From Colwellia sp. RSH04 (lineage in GTDB: Bacteria > Pseudomonadota > Gammaproteobacteria > Enterobacterales > Alteromonadaceae), in NCBI RefSeq assembly GCF_003545765.1, contig NZ_QXIO01000007.1, positions 62,001-126,000 on the forward strand: a stretch of 64,000 nucleotides of DNA, given 5' to 3'. This document shows positions 7,585 through 16,324 of the stretch, piece by piece (the stretch's first letter is position 1; each line of letters begins with the position of its first letter). A program made the translations under genes and the position numbers. A model generated the notes under the pieces. The model had not been told where the DNA came from, did no database searches, and saw only the letters and a program-made list of their open reading frames with translations.

Positions 7585-9270
7585 TTAGCCAGCTAAAAGT
7601 TCTTCCGCATTTGCTAAGCTATGTTGAGATATTTTATCTCCAGCGAGTAGACGAGCTATCTCTTTGATTCTCTTTTGATCATTAAGTTCCGTAACCTGTG
7701 TTTCTGTGTGTTCACCATCAGTTAATTTACTAACAAATAATTGTTGATGCCCTTTACAAGCCACTTGCGGTAGGTGTGTAACACAAATAACTTGTGTATT
7801 CCTTGCTAATTGTTGAAGTTTACTCCCTACCATCGCTGCTGTAGGGCCACTAATACCAACGTCTACTTCATCAAATATTAATGTAGGTGTGATAACTTTA
7901 TCCGCGAGTATTACTTGCATAGCTAAACTAATTCGTGATAATTCACCACCTGAGGCAACCTTATGCATAGCCTCTAATGCTTGCCCTGGATTTATACTTA
8001 CCTGAAAGCTAATGGTATCAATTCCTTTACTATTAATTGAAAGTGCATCGCATTTTGCTCTGCTTACCTCTATATAGAATTGTCCATGAGGCATATTAAG
8101 TTCTTGCATACTGCTAGTTATCAAAGCGCTTAAATTCTTAGCAGCTTTTTTGCGTGAGTTTGATAATGTTATCGCAGAATCTATGTAGTGTTGTTTATTC
8201 GTATCAATTTCATCAACAATTAAAGCTAACCTTGATTCGTCATCTGAGATTGCACTCAGTTCATTGATTAATGATTGATGAAAATTGACAAGGTTTTCAG
8301 GAGACACTTGGTGTTTTTTCGCTAGTTGTACTGCAGTAGAGTAACGTTCTTCTATCAAAGAGAAATATTGTGGGTCTAGTTCTAATTGCTGGTAATAATG
8401 CTGAAGATCGCTATTTGCTTCATCAAGCTGAATTAAGGCTTCATTAAGTAAGTTGGCTACATTTTTTAATTCTGGATCAACGCGTGATAAGTCACCTATG
8501 TTATCGCTACACCTTCTTAATGAATCAATGATGTTTGTGTTTTCATTTTCTGAAAGAAGCTGCAATGAGGCCAAGGTTGAGTCGAGTAGATCTTGGGCAT
8601 TACTGTGACGTTTATAATCAGACTCTAACGATGAAAACTCATCGGTTTGTAACGAAAATTCATTCAGTTCATCTACTTGATATTGTAAAAGTTGTTTTTT
8701 TGCTTCATTTTCTTGTTTGGTTTTTTGTAATAAATCGAGTTCTTTAGATAATTTTTTCCATTGATAATGGTAGTGCTTTACATCATCAAGTAGTGTTTGA
8801 TGATTAGCATAACTATCGAGTAATCGACATTGCTCACTTGCTTTGACAATTAATTGATGATCATGCTGCCCGTGAATGTTTATCAGTAATTGGCCAATTT
8901 CTTTTAATTGAGTCAATGGTACTTGGATACCATTTATATAGGCTTTTGAGCGTCCTTCTGCAGATATAACACGTCTTAAAATGCATTCATGACTCGTGTC
9001 TTCGTCATCCAAATTCAGGTCGCTTTTTTTCAGCCACGTCTGAGCTGCTTTATTCTTTGTCGTATCAAAGGTTGCTGCTAATTCGGCCTTTTTACTATTA
9101 GGGCGGACAACATTTGTCGTCGCTCGATCCCCTAAACACAACCCTAAAGCATCTATTGCGATAGATTTACCTGCACCAGTTTCACCTGTAATTGTTGTCA
9201 TACCCGATTGCCAGTCGATATCTAACGAGCGAACAATTGCGAAGTTTTGTATGTTGAGTTGCAATAACAT
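7585..9270 (-). CDS. recN: DNA repair protein RecN
   Basis: A 561-residue SMC-like ATPase (E. coli 553). The Walker A motif GETGAGKS is at about 30-37, the ABC signature SGGELSRISLAMQ is near 440 and the Walker B region LIFDEVDVGISG near 465. A long coiled coil fills the middle. RecN acts in recombinational repair of double-strand breaks and is a strongly induced SOS protein in E. coli. The start at 9270 follows an AGGTTGACTT ribosome site. A perfect LexA box lies 47 bases upstream. nadK is upstream on the same strand, separated by a terminator-like hairpin. Confidence 0.98.
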   Translation of the reverse strand: MLLQLNIQNFAIVRSLDIDWQSGMTTITGETGAGKSIAIDALGLCLGDRATTNVVRPNSKKAELAATFDTTKNKAAQTWLKKSDLNLDDEDTSHECILRRVISAEGRSKAYINGIQVPLTQLKEIGQLLINIHGQHDHQLIVKASEQCRLLDSYANHQTLLDDVKHYHYQWKKLSKELDLLQKTKQENEAKKQLLQYQVDELNEFSLQTDEFSSLESDYKRHSNAQDLLDSTLASLQLLSENENTNIIDSLRRCSDNIGDLSRVDPELKNVANLLNEALIQLDEANSDLQHYYQQLELDPQYFSLIEERYSTAVQLAKKHQVSPENLVNFHQSLINELSAISDDESRLALIVDEIDTNKQHYIDSAITLSNSRKKAAKNLSALITSSMQELNMPHGQFYIEVSRAKCDALSINSKGIDTISFQVSINPGQALEAMHKVASGGELSRISLAMQVILADKVITPTLIFDEVDVGISGPTAAMVGSKLQQLARNTQVICVTHLPQVACKGHQQLFVSKLTDGEHTETQVTELNDQKRIKEIARLLAGDKISQHSLANAEELLAG

Positions 9271-9304
9271 AAGTCAACCTATTTGATGTTTAAGTACATG
9301 AATA

Positions 9305-9344
9305 AAAAACCAGTAACTGTTAATTTATACAGTTACTGGTTTTT
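9305..9344. terminator. Bidirectional terminator-like hairpin between nadK and recN
   Basis: A perfect 16-base-pair stem (9305-9320 with 9329-9344) has A and T runs at its two ends. In the minus direction it would end nadK transcription and leave recN to its own promoter. The loop and inner stem also form the LexA box. Confidence 0.75.
9317..9332. promoter_or_regulatory. LexA (SOS) box upstream of recN
   Basis: CTGT, eight AT-rich bases, ACAG: all eight conserved positions of the gammaproteobacterial LexA site are present. On the minus strand a TATAAA that could serve as the recN -10 (9324-9329) lies inside the box, so bound LexA would block the promoter. Confidence 0.85.
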
Positions 9345-9416
9345 ATGCAAGCTATTTGCTCAAATAATGTCGGTATGCTTCTATAATTTTTTGTTTTTCA
9401 AGGCTGTATTAATTGC

Positions 9417-10298
9417 TTAGTAGAGCTTATTACCCCAACTCAACTTATTACGTAGTACGTTGAAGTAGTTATGATCAAGTGGGTGAATTAATCGAATAGT
9501 GTATGGACTTTTCTTTATGATAACTTCATCGCCCGGCATTACAGCTAGAATGACATGACCATCACAACTAACCTGTAAATTTTCGTGATTGTCGTTAGCA
9601 AGTACTAACTTTATCTCGCTATCACCATCAACAACTATGGGTCGGCTAGTTAACGTGTGTGGAAACATTGGTACGAGAGACAGTGCATTTAAGTTTGGTG
9701 TTAAAATTGGCCCACCAGCTGACATCGAATAAGCTGTAGAACCTGTTGGTGTTGAAATAATTAAACCATCTGAACGTTGGCTAAACATGAATGAACCGTC
9801 AATATAGACTTCAAACTCTATCATACTGGCAACTTTACCTGCATGAAGTACTGCTTCATTTACTGCACTGTTTGAGCTTTTAAGTCGGCCATGTCGGTAT
9901 ACTTCAGCTTCAACGATGAAACGTTGCTCTGAGCGAGAGTTACCTGCTAAAATTTCGCTTAAAGGCTCTAGTAAATCTTGTGGAGAAAGATCCGTTAAAA
10001 AGCCTAAATTGCCACGGTTAACACCAATAACACCTATATCAAAGCATGCTAAAACTCTTGCTGCACCAAGCATGTAGCCATCACCACCTACAACAATAGC
10101 TACATCTGCGGCTTCGCCGATTTCTGTGAGTGTACCTGTTTTCATAGAATGTAATGACATTGAATTTGCAACGGCTTGTTCTACAATAACGTCATACTTA
10201 TTTTTTAATAAGTATGTATGTAACGTTTCTATTGTGGCACTAGCACCGTCATGATTTGGTTTACCAATAAGACCAATAGTTTTGTACTTTTGAGCCAT
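9417..10298 (-). CDS. nadK: NAD kinase
   Basis: A 293-residue protein (E. coli 292) that phosphorylates NAD to NADP using ATP. It has the glycine-rich catalytic motif VVGGDGYML near residues 69-77 with the active-site Asp, the [11 protein letters not shown] motif near 94, the NEAVLHAG segment and the [16 protein letters not shown] substrate-binding region near 180-195. Acts in the cytoplasm. It is divergent from grpE and upstream of recN on the same strand, as in E. coli. A second, unrelated-looking protein with an NAD-kinase-like GGDGT motif is encoded at 22918-24084. Confidence 0.98.
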   Translation of the reverse strand: MAQKYKTIGLIGKPNHDGASATIETLHTYLLKNKYDVIVEQAVANSMSLHSMKTGTLTEIGEAADVAIVVGGDGYMLGAARVLACFDIGVIGVNRGNLGFLTDLSPQDLLEPLSEILAGNSRSEQRFIVEAEVYRHGRLKSSNSAVNEAVLHAGKVASMIEFEVYIDGSFMFSQRSDGLIISTPTGSTAYSMSAGGPILTPNLNALSLVPMFPHTLTSRPIVVDGDSEIKLVLANDNHENLQVSCDGHVILAVMPGDEVIIKKSPYTIRLIHPLDHNYFNVLRNKLSWGNKLY

Positions 10299-10403
10299 AA
10301 TTTATTTTGCTCTTTTGTTAGTTAATACCTTGCTATACTTGCAGTTTCGCTGGATTTTACGTCATTGTAAAGTTCACTTTTTATAAATTTTTTAAATTGA
10401 TAC

Positions 10404-10430
10404 TTGAATCAATCTAGCTAGCCCCCATAA
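10404..10430 (+). promoter_or_regulatory. Sigma-32 heat-shock promoter of grpE
   Basis: TTGAAT (10404-10409, preceded by C), a 13-base spacer, then CCCCATAA (10423-10430). This closely fits the sigma-32 consensus CTTGAAA and CCCCATnT. The start codon is 34 bases downstream. Confidence 0.85.
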
Positions 10431-10463
10431 TGTCAGCATTATAGTTTTATTTTGGAGTTTTTC

Positions 10464-11102
10464 ATGACAAATGAGTCAACAGAGAATAAAGATGCACAAA
10501 ACGCAGAATTGACACCTGAACAATTAGCAGATGAGATTGTTAAACAGGCTGAAGAACAAGTTGAAGAGCAGCATGAACATGCTCATGAAGTTATCAGTGA
10601 AGAGCAAGAAAGAATTAATGAATTGGAACTTGCACTAGCTGCAGCAAAAGCGACAGTTTCTGATCAAAAAGATTCTGTTATTCGAGCTAAGGCTGAAGTT
10701 GACAACGTTCGTCGTCGTTCTGCTCAAGATGTTGAAAAGGCCCGTAAGTTTGCATTGGAGAAGTTTGCCGGTGAAATGTTAACAACGGTTGATAATTTAG
10801 AGCGTGCTCTAGAAAATATCGATAAAGACGATGAAAGCAATAAGAGTGTTGTTGAAGGTATTGAATTAACATTGCAAGGATTAATATCTTCGTTAGAAAA
10901 ATTTGCCATTAAAGCAATAAATCCTCAAGACCAACCTTTCAACCCTGATCAGCATCAAGCGATGTCTATGCAAGAAGTACCAGGCGTTGCTCCAAATACT
11001 GTTATAGCGGTAATGCAAAAAGGTTATGAATTAAACGGACGTTTAATTAGACCAGCAATGGTAATGGTTTCAAAAGCGCCAAGTGTTGATGCAAGTGCAT
11101 AA
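10464..11102 (+). CDS. grpE: Nucleotide exchange factor GrpE
   Basis: A 212-residue protein (E. coli 197). The ATG at 10464 follows a GGAG site; an in-frame TTG just upstream is less likely. The N-terminal 60 residues are acidic and probably disordered ([13 protein letters not shown]). A long coiled-coil helix follows, with the family motif [20 protein letters not shown] near 80-100. The C-terminal beta domain holds [12 protein letters not shown] and [20 protein letters not shown], which contact DnaK. It dimerises and speeds ADP release from DnaK. Its own heat-shock promoter and a strong terminator make it a single-gene unit. Confidence 0.98.
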   Translation: MTNESTENKDAQNAELTPEQLADEIVKQAEEQVEEQHEHAHEVISEEQERINELELALAAAKATVSDQKDSVIRAKAEVDNVRRRSAQDVEKARKFALEKFAGEMLTTVDNLERALENIDKDDESNKSVVEGIELTLQGLISSLEKFAIKAINPQDQPFNPDQHQAMSMQEVPGVAPNTVIAVMQKGYELNGRLIRPAMVMVSKAPSVDASA

Positions 11103-11120
11103 CTAAAAAATTTATCTTAA

Positions 11121-11150
11121 AAAGCAAAGGTAACTGCCTTTGCTTTTTTT
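11121..11150 (+). terminator. Intrinsic terminator of grpE
   Basis: AAAGCAAAGG (11121-11130) pairs perfectly with CCTTTGCTTT (11137-11146), followed by T residues to 11150. The rest of the roughly 300-base gap before dnaK holds AT-rich DNA and the dnaK promoter. Confidence 0.9.
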
Positions 11151-11327
11151 ATGCCTGTTATTTAATTGTAATATTTTAGCTGGGCAAAGCTTTCTATTTA
11201 ATGAGAATCGTGAAGCAAATGTTCTTTTTTGTTTTTATTGTCCTTACCTTCCTCCTAAATAGTTAAATCACTACAAAATATTTTCTACTATTTATCAATA
11301 AAAAAGAAAGTTTTTTTAATTTTTCTA

Positions 11328-11354
11328 TTGAAAAGCATTTTGCTGACCCCACTT
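11328..11354 (+). promoter_or_regulatory. Sigma-32 heat-shock promoter of dnaK
   Basis: TTGAAA (11328-11333), a 13-base spacer, then CCCCACTT (11347-11354). Transcription would start near 11361, about 45 bases before the ATG. Confidence 0.87.
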
Positions 11355-11405
11355 ACTATTTCAACAACAGAATTAACTTATATTTTATGAATAGGAGCTC
11401 CAAAG

Positions 11406-13331
11406 ATGGGCAAAATTATCGGTATTGACCTAGGAACAACTAACTCATGTGTAGCTGTTCTTGACGGCGAGAAAGTACGTGTTATTGAGAATGCAGAAGG
11501 TGATCGTACAACCCCTTCAATCATTGGTTACACTGATGACGGCGAAACATTAGTAGGTCAACCTGCTAAACGCCAAGCAGTAACAAATCCAAAGAACACC
11601 TTGTTCGCGATTAAACGTTTAATTGGTCGTCGTTTTGAAGACAAAGAAGTACAACGTGATATTGATATCATGCCATTTGGTATTGTTAAAGCCGAAAACG
11701 GTGATGCTTGGGTTACAGCACGTGATAAAAACGTTGCTCCACCACAAGTATCAGCTGAAGTTCTTAAGAAAATGAAGAAAACAGCTGAAGATTATTTAGG
11801 TGAAACAATTTCAGAAGCGGTAATTACAGTTCCTGCTTATTTCAACGATTCACAACGCCAAGCAACAAAAGATGCTGGCCGTATTGCGGGTCTTGATGTT
11901 AAACGTATCATCAACGAGCCAACTGCCGCAGCGCTTGCTTACGGTATGGACAAGCAAGAAGGTGACAAAGTTGTTGCTGTATACGATTTAGGTGGTGGTA
12001 CTTTTGATATTTCAATTATTGAAATTGATGAAGTTGAAGGCGAGCATACTTTTGAAGTATTAGCGACAAATGGTGATACTCATTTAGGTGGTGAAGATTT
12101 CGATAACCGCTTAATTGATTACTTAGTAGCTGAATTCAAGAAAGATTCAGGCATGGATTTAACAAAAGATCCGTTAGCAATGCAACGTCTGAAAGAAGGT
12201 GCCGAAAAAGCAAAATGTGAACTGTCTTCTGCGCAATCGACTGATGTAAATTTACCTTACATTACTGCTGATGCTTCTGGTCCTAAGCATTTAAACATTA
12301 AAATCAGCCGTGCGAAATTAGAGTCATTAGTTGAAGATATGGTTAAAGCAACATTAGAGCCATTGAAACAAGCACTTAAAGATGCTGACTTATCAGTAAG
12401 TGACGTTAATGACGTTATCTTGGTTGGTGGTCAAACACGTATGCCATTAGTACAAAAGACAGTGACTGACTTCTTTGGCAAAGAGCCTCGTAAAGATGTT
12501 AACCCTGATGAAGCAGTAGCTTCAGGTGCTGCGGTACAAGCTGGTGTACTTTCAGGTGATGTAACTGACGTATTATTATTAGATGTTACGCCATTATCTC
12601 TAGGTATTGAGACAATGGGTGGTGTAATGACTAAGGTTATTGATAAAAATACAACGATTCCTACTAAGCAGTCGCAAACATTCTCAACTGCTGAAGATAA
12701 TCAATCTGCTGTAACTGTTCATGTAGTGCAAGGTGAGCGTAAGCAAGCTTCTGCGAATAAATCTTTAGGTCAATTTAACCTAGAAGGTATCGATGCAGCG
12801 CCACGTGGTACGCCACAAATCGAAGTAACCTTTGATATTGATGCTGATGGTATCTTGCATGTTACAGCTAAAGATAAGAACACAGGTAAAGAGCAGAAGA
12901 TTACCATTAAAGCTTCTTCAGGTTTATCAGATGATGAAGTAGAACAAATGGTACGTGATGCTGAAGCGAACGCTGATGCAGACGCTAAGTTTGAAGAGTT
13001 AATTCAAGCTCGTAACCAAGCTGATGGTATTGTTCACGCAACACGTAAACAAATTGAAGAAGCGGGTGACGAACTACCTAGTGAAGATAAAGAAAAAATT
13101 GAAACAGCTATTACTGAACTTGAAGACGCTCTTAAAGGCGACAACAAAGAAGCAATTGAAGCGAAGCAACAAGCATTAATGGAAGCATCTGCGAAATTAA
13201 TGGAAATTGCACAAGCAAAAGCACAAGCTCAAGGTGCACCAGAAGGCGCAGCGCCTGAAGGCGATGCAAATGGAGCTCCTGCTGACGATGTAGTAGACGC
13301 TGAATTTGAAGAGGTAAAAGACGATAAGTAG
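11406..13331 (+). CDS. dnaK: Chaperone protein DnaK (Hsp70)
   Basis: A 641-residue protein (E. coli 638). The N-terminal ATPase domain opens with [18 protein letters not shown] and includes the phosphate loops [15 protein letters not shown] near 195 and [12 protein letters not shown] near 340. The linker [19 protein letters not shown] near 390 leads to the substrate-binding domain and helical lid. The C-terminus ends in the conserved acidic EFEEVKDDK that aids client binding. It folds and protects proteins with DnaJ and GrpE, both encoded alongside. It is preceded by a sigma-32 promoter and an AGGAG ribosome site. A structured palindrome and a terminator separate it from dnaJ. Confidence 0.99.
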   Translation: MGKIIGIDLGTTNSCVAVLDGEKVRVIENAEGDRTTPSIIGYTDDGETLVGQPAKRQAVTNPKNTLFAIKRLIGRRFEDKEVQRDIDIMPFGIVKAENGDAWVTARDKNVAPPQVSAEVLKKMKKTAEDYLGETISEAVITVPAYFNDSQRQATKDAGRIAGLDVKRIINEPTAAALAYGMDKQEGDKVVAVYDLGGGTFDISIIEIDEVEGEHTFEVLATNGDTHLGGEDFDNRLIDYLVAEFKKDSGMDLTKDPLAMQRLKEGAEKAKCELSSAQSTDVNLPYITADASGPKHLNIKISRAKLESLVEDMVKATLEPLKQALKDADLSVSDVNDVILVGGQTRMPLVQKTVTDFFGKEPRKDVNPDEAVASGAAVQAGVLSGDVTDVLLLDVTPLSLGIETMGGVMTKVIDKNTTIPTKQSQTFSTAEDNQSAVTVHVVQGERKQASANKSLGQFNLEGIDAAPRGTPQIEVTFDIDADGILHVTAKDKNTGKEQKITIKASSGLSDDEVEQMVRDAEANADADAKFEELIQARNQADGIVHATRKQIEEAGDELPSEDKEKIETAITELEDALKGDNKEAIEAKQQALMEASAKLMEIAQAKAQAQGAPEGAAPEGDANGAPADDVVDAEFEEVKDDK

Positions 13332-13343
13332 TTTTTTACATAA

Positions 13344-13447
13344 CTAAGCTGTCGTTATATTGCTTCATTTCGGCGTCGAAGGTACTCACGTATAATTATA
13401 CGCTCTATGCCTTCTTCTTGAACTAAAGCAATATAACTTAATCTTAG
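13344..13447. repeat. Nested palindromic element between dnaK and dnaJ
   Basis: About 104 bases built as concentric inverted repeats: CTAAG/CTTAG at the ends, GTTATATTGCTT (13354-13365) with its complement (13426-13437), GAAGG/CCTTC (13378-13382 and 13410-13414), and a perfect 14-base palindrome CGTATAATTATACG at the centre (13389-13402). It begins 13 bases after the dnaK stop. It may be a dispersed fold-back repeat or an RNA processing and stability element. Confidence 0.75.
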
Positions 13448-13479
13448 TGAGTAAAAGAGTTAGACTACGTCCTCTTTTT

Positions 13480-13507
13480 AAAGCGTCGATATTTCTCGGC
13501 GCTTTTT
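13480..13507 (+). terminator. Terminator between dnaK and dnaJ
   Basis: AAAGCGTCG (13480-13488) pairs with CGGCGCTTT (13497-13505), one wobble pair, followed by T residues. It would end or attenuate dnaK transcription before dnaJ. The remaining 130 bases to dnaJ are AT-rich and show no sigma-32 site that I recognise. Confidence 0.75.
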
Positions 13508-13638
13508 GTATGTTAAAAAGTCGTATTTAATTATTAATTTGGTTTTTATTTTCTTGGTTTTTTTTACTCTATATCTCAAAGAGTTGTGAAGAAACTAATA
13601 AAATTAGTATCAATCAACATGAAGTAAAGAATAAATTT

Positions 13639-14769
13639 ATGTCAAAACGTGATTATTATGAAGTGCTAGGTGTCGCTAAAGACGCCTCTGAACGCGAAAT
13701 TAAAAAAGCTTATAAGAAAATGGCGATGAAATATCACCCTGATAGAACTAAGGGCGATAAATCAATGGAAGAAACTTTTAAAGAAGTTAAAGAAGCTTAC
13801 GAAGTACTTAATGATGATCAAAAACGTGCGGCATATGATCAGTATGGCCATGCAGCGTTTGAACAAGGCGGTCATGGTGGCGGCGGTTTTGGCGGAGGTG
13901 GTGGCTTTGGTCAAGATTTCGGCGATATATTTGGTGACATATTTGGCGGTGGTGGCCGTGGACGTCAGCGTCAACAACGTGGCTCTGATTTACGATACAA
14001 CGTTGAATTAAGTCTTGAAGATGCGGTTAAGGGTAAAAGCTTAGAAATTAAAGTACCAACATACGTGTCGTGTGAACCGTGTGATGGCTCAGGTGCTAAA
14101 AAAGGTACTAGTGCTAAAACCTGTTCTACTTGTCATGGTCATGGTCAAGTTCAGATGCGTCAAGGTTTGTTCGCGGTACAACAAACGTGTCCAACGTGTA
14201 GCGGTAAAGGTAAAGTAATTACTGATCCTTGTACTTCATGTCGAGGACAAGGCCGTGTTGAAAAAACAAAAACATTATCTGTTAAAATACCTGCAGGTGT
14301 TGATACTGGCGATAGAATTCGCTTGTCAGGTGAAGGTGAAGCCGGTGAAAGTGGTGCGCCAGCAGGTGACTTATACGTTCAAGTCAATGTAAATGATCAC
14401 CCTGTGTTTGTTCGTGATGAAAATCATTTATATTGTGAAGTGCCTATTAGCTTCACTACGGCAGCTTTAGGTGGCGAAATTGAAGTTCCTACCTTGGGCG
14501 GAAAAGTGAAGCTGAAAGTACCTAAAGAGACACAAACAGGGAAAATGTTCCGCTTACGCGGTAAAGGTGTGAAGTCTGTACGAAGCTCTTCTACTGGAGA
14601 TTTAATGTGCAAGGTGGTTATTGAAACACCTGTTAATTTATCTGGTGATCAAGCTGAGTTACTAAGAAGCCTTGAAGAGAAAATGGGTAAAAGTAGCAAA
14701 AAGCATAGCCCTAAAGAGAAAGGATTTTTTGACGATGTGAAAAAGTTTTTTGATGACCTTAAGTCGTAG
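13639..14769 (+). CDS. dnaJ: Co-chaperone DnaJ (Hsp40)
   Basis: A 376-residue type I J-protein, the same length as in E. coli. The J domain has the HPD motif in YHPDRTKGD (about 32-40). A glycine/phenylalanine-rich linker follows (75-110), then four zinc-binding CxxCxGxG-type repeats ([32 protein letters not shown]) and two beta-rich client-binding domains. It delivers unfolded clients to DnaK and stimulates its ATPase. It is separated from dnaK by about 300 bases with a palindrome and a terminator, so expression may be partly uncoupled. Confidence 0.99.
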   Translation: MSKRDYYEVLGVAKDASEREIKKAYKKMAMKYHPDRTKGDKSMEETFKEVKEAYEVLNDDQKRAAYDQYGHAAFEQGGHGGGGFGGGGGFGQDFGDIFGDIFGGGGRGRQRQQRGSDLRYNVELSLEDAVKGKSLEIKVPTYVSCEPCDGSGAKKGTSAKTCSTCHGHGQVQMRQGLFAVQQTCPTCSGKGKVITDPCTSCRGQGRVEKTKTLSVKIPAGVDTGDRIRLSGEGEAGESGAPAGDLYVQVNVNDHPVFVRDENHLYCEVPISFTTAALGGEIEVPTLGGKVKLKVPKETQTGKMFRLRGKGVKSVRSSSTGDLMCKVVIETPVNLSGDQAELLRSLEEKMGKSSKKHSPKEKGFFDDVKKFFDDLKS

Positions 14770-14809
14770 TAAAACAGTTAAAAATCTTGTGAAAAATCGT
14801 TAAATTATA

Positions 14810-14838
14810 AAAATCCTACTTCGGTAGGATTTTTTTTT
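14810..14838 (+). terminator. Intrinsic terminator of dnaJ
   Basis: A stem AAATCCTAC/GTAGGATTT closed by a TTCG tetraloop (14820-14823) is followed by a run of T residues to 14838. Confidence 0.93.
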
Positions 14839-14898
14839 GCTTATTTAAATTATACTAAAGTTCATTAAACTCACTGTTAAGTTATTGAGAATGCACTT

Positions 14899-15564
14899 AT
14901 GAAGTTGATATTTTCTGTTTTATTATTACTTGTTCAGAGTTGCTTTGCCCTTGCTGAAGATAAGCCACTTAGACCGTTAGACCCAAGTTATATGGGGGTA
15001 CACGGTATGGTATTAGTTAGCCATAGCTCAACTATCTATGCATCACACTTACCTCTGTACCACAAACCACATGATGTTCAATTAATTTACAAATTAGAGT
15101 CTAAGGATTTAGCTTTATTACAAACGGTAAGAGATGGGCGGTTAACAACCATCAAACCGCAACCATTTAATTTAGATCAGCTTATTCGTGGAGATAAACT
15201 GGTAATCACTGCTGATGTATACGCAGGACATTTTGAAAGAGGAGGCATGCTGGTTTACGAAAATATGACACTAAACTTTAGTAAACAACTGTATGTGAGA
15301 AAACTAACAGATATTGCTGAATCTAGCACTCAGCAGGAGTATGATGCAATATCGTTAAGTAAAAACTATAAAATATATGTACACCGCATACAACAAGCGC
15401 CAAGTTATGACCAACTAATACATATTGATGTTGAAGCTGGTTGTTTATCACGCTTTAAAACATCGTCAGCTGTGCCAACAGAGCAAGAAACGCAATTTAA
15501 ATTTATAAATTGCGGTAGTATGACGCCATTATATTTTGAAACGGAAGACTTCAAAAAACATTAA
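14899..15564 (+). CDS. Uncharacterised secreted protein
   Basis: A 221-residue protein that I do not recognise as a named family. It has a signal peptide (MKLIFSVLLLLVQSCFALAE), predicted to be cut near ALA-ED. The mature part has an opening segment PLRPLDPSYMGVHGMVLVSH, several histidines (SHSS, ASHLPLYHKPHD) and beta-strand-like stretches. Two late cysteines (in EAGCLSRF and INCGSM) could form a disulfide. There are no membrane segments after the signal peptide, so a periplasmic location is likely. It follows the dnaJ terminator and is convergent with an Lrp-type regulator, so it is probably a single-gene unit. Its function is unknown. Confidence 0.75.
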   Translation: MKLIFSVLLLLVQSCFALAEDKPLRPLDPSYMGVHGMVLVSHSSTIYASHLPLYHKPHDVQLIYKLESKDLALLQTVRDGRLTTIKPQPFNLDQLIRGDKLVITADVYAGHFERGGMLVYENMTLNFSKQLYVRKLTDIAESSTQQEYDAISLSKNYKIYVHRIQQAPSYDQLIHIDVEAGCLSRFKTSSAVPTEQETQFKFINCGSMTPLYFETEDFKKH

Positions 15565-15587
15565 TTAAAATAAGAGCTTCAGTGGGA

Positions 15588-16058
15588 TTATTCATCACCA
15601 AAATTAGGTAATATTCCACTGCGGCTATGTTCAAAAACAAGTGATGTTTCTACCGTTGTGACTTCATCACGAGAGGTAATGTTTTTGAAAACAAACTGGC
15701 GTAAATGTTCACTATCTTTAACTGACATATGAATATAGTAATCGTAACTTCCACCCATATGGTAAAGATTAAGTATTTCAGGGTAGTTTAATAAATCGTC
15801 ACGGAATTTATTTACAATCTGTTCTGAGTAAGGCTGAAGTCGAATCGCGGCAATAGCTTCAATATTACCACCAATGGTTTTTAAGTTTACATCGATGAAG
15901 GCGCCTTTAATAACTCCGCTTTGTTTTAACCTTTTTACACGTTCTAAACAAGTAGAAGGGGCAATACCTATTTTAGCGGCCAATTCTTTGTTGGTAATAT
16001 CAGCATCGTTATATAAAATGGTTAATACTTTCAAATCGATACTGTCTAGTTTTTTCAT
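15588..16058 (-). CDS. Lrp/AsnC family transcriptional regulator
   Basis: A 156-residue protein with the two-domain Lrp layout. The N-terminal winged helix-turn-helix covers about 4-55 (LDSIDLKVLTILYNDADITN, then IGIAPSTCLERVKRLKQSGV). The C-terminal RAM ligand-binding domain covers about 65-150 (IAAIRLQPY, NLYHMGGSYDYYIHM, TVETSLVFEHSR). Family members form octamers and respond to amino acids. It is divergent from the Mrp antiporter operon with about 266 bases between, so it may regulate itself and possibly that operon; no binding site was identified. It is shorter in its C-terminus than global Lrp and is more like a specific AsnC-type regulator. Confidence 0.93.
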   Translation of the reverse strand: MKKLDSIDLKVLTILYNDADITNKELAAKIGIAPSTCLERVKRLKQSGVIKGAFIDVNLKTIGGNIEAIAAIRLQPYSEQIVNKFRDDLLNYPEILNLYHMGGSYDYYIHMSVKDSEHLRQFVFKNITSRDEVTTVETSLVFEHSRSGILPNFGDE

Positions 16059-16224
16059 TATTCACCTGTAAGTCAATTACCACTTTAATAAGATAAATTC
16101 TACACTTATTACGGGTCGATAAACTAGTCAAAAAAGCATATTGTTTGAACTATTAGCCTAAATGATAGAAAAACCCCAATGACTTTTACGCTTTAAATGA
16201 AAATAGGGGCTTGTGGTGTTACAG

Positions 16225-16252
16225 TTGTTACAAATTTTCACAGTGATAATAT
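16225..16252 (+). promoter_or_regulatory. Candidate promoter of the Mrp operon
   Basis: TTGTTA (16225-16230), a 16-base spacer and TAATAT (16247-16252) lie 72 bases before the mrpA start. Both boxes match four or five of six consensus positions. Confidence 0.45.
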
Positions 16253-16324
16253 TTGCTAGTGTAAGGTGATTTGACATATTATGACCTTGCTTATTTCCAA
16301 TTAGAACAATTAAAAAGGTACGCT

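Noticed and set aside
16271..16324. Upstream TTG start for mrpA
   Set aside because: It adds a hydrophilic leader that the family lacks; the ATG at 16325 has a proper ribosome site and begins directly with the first membrane helix.
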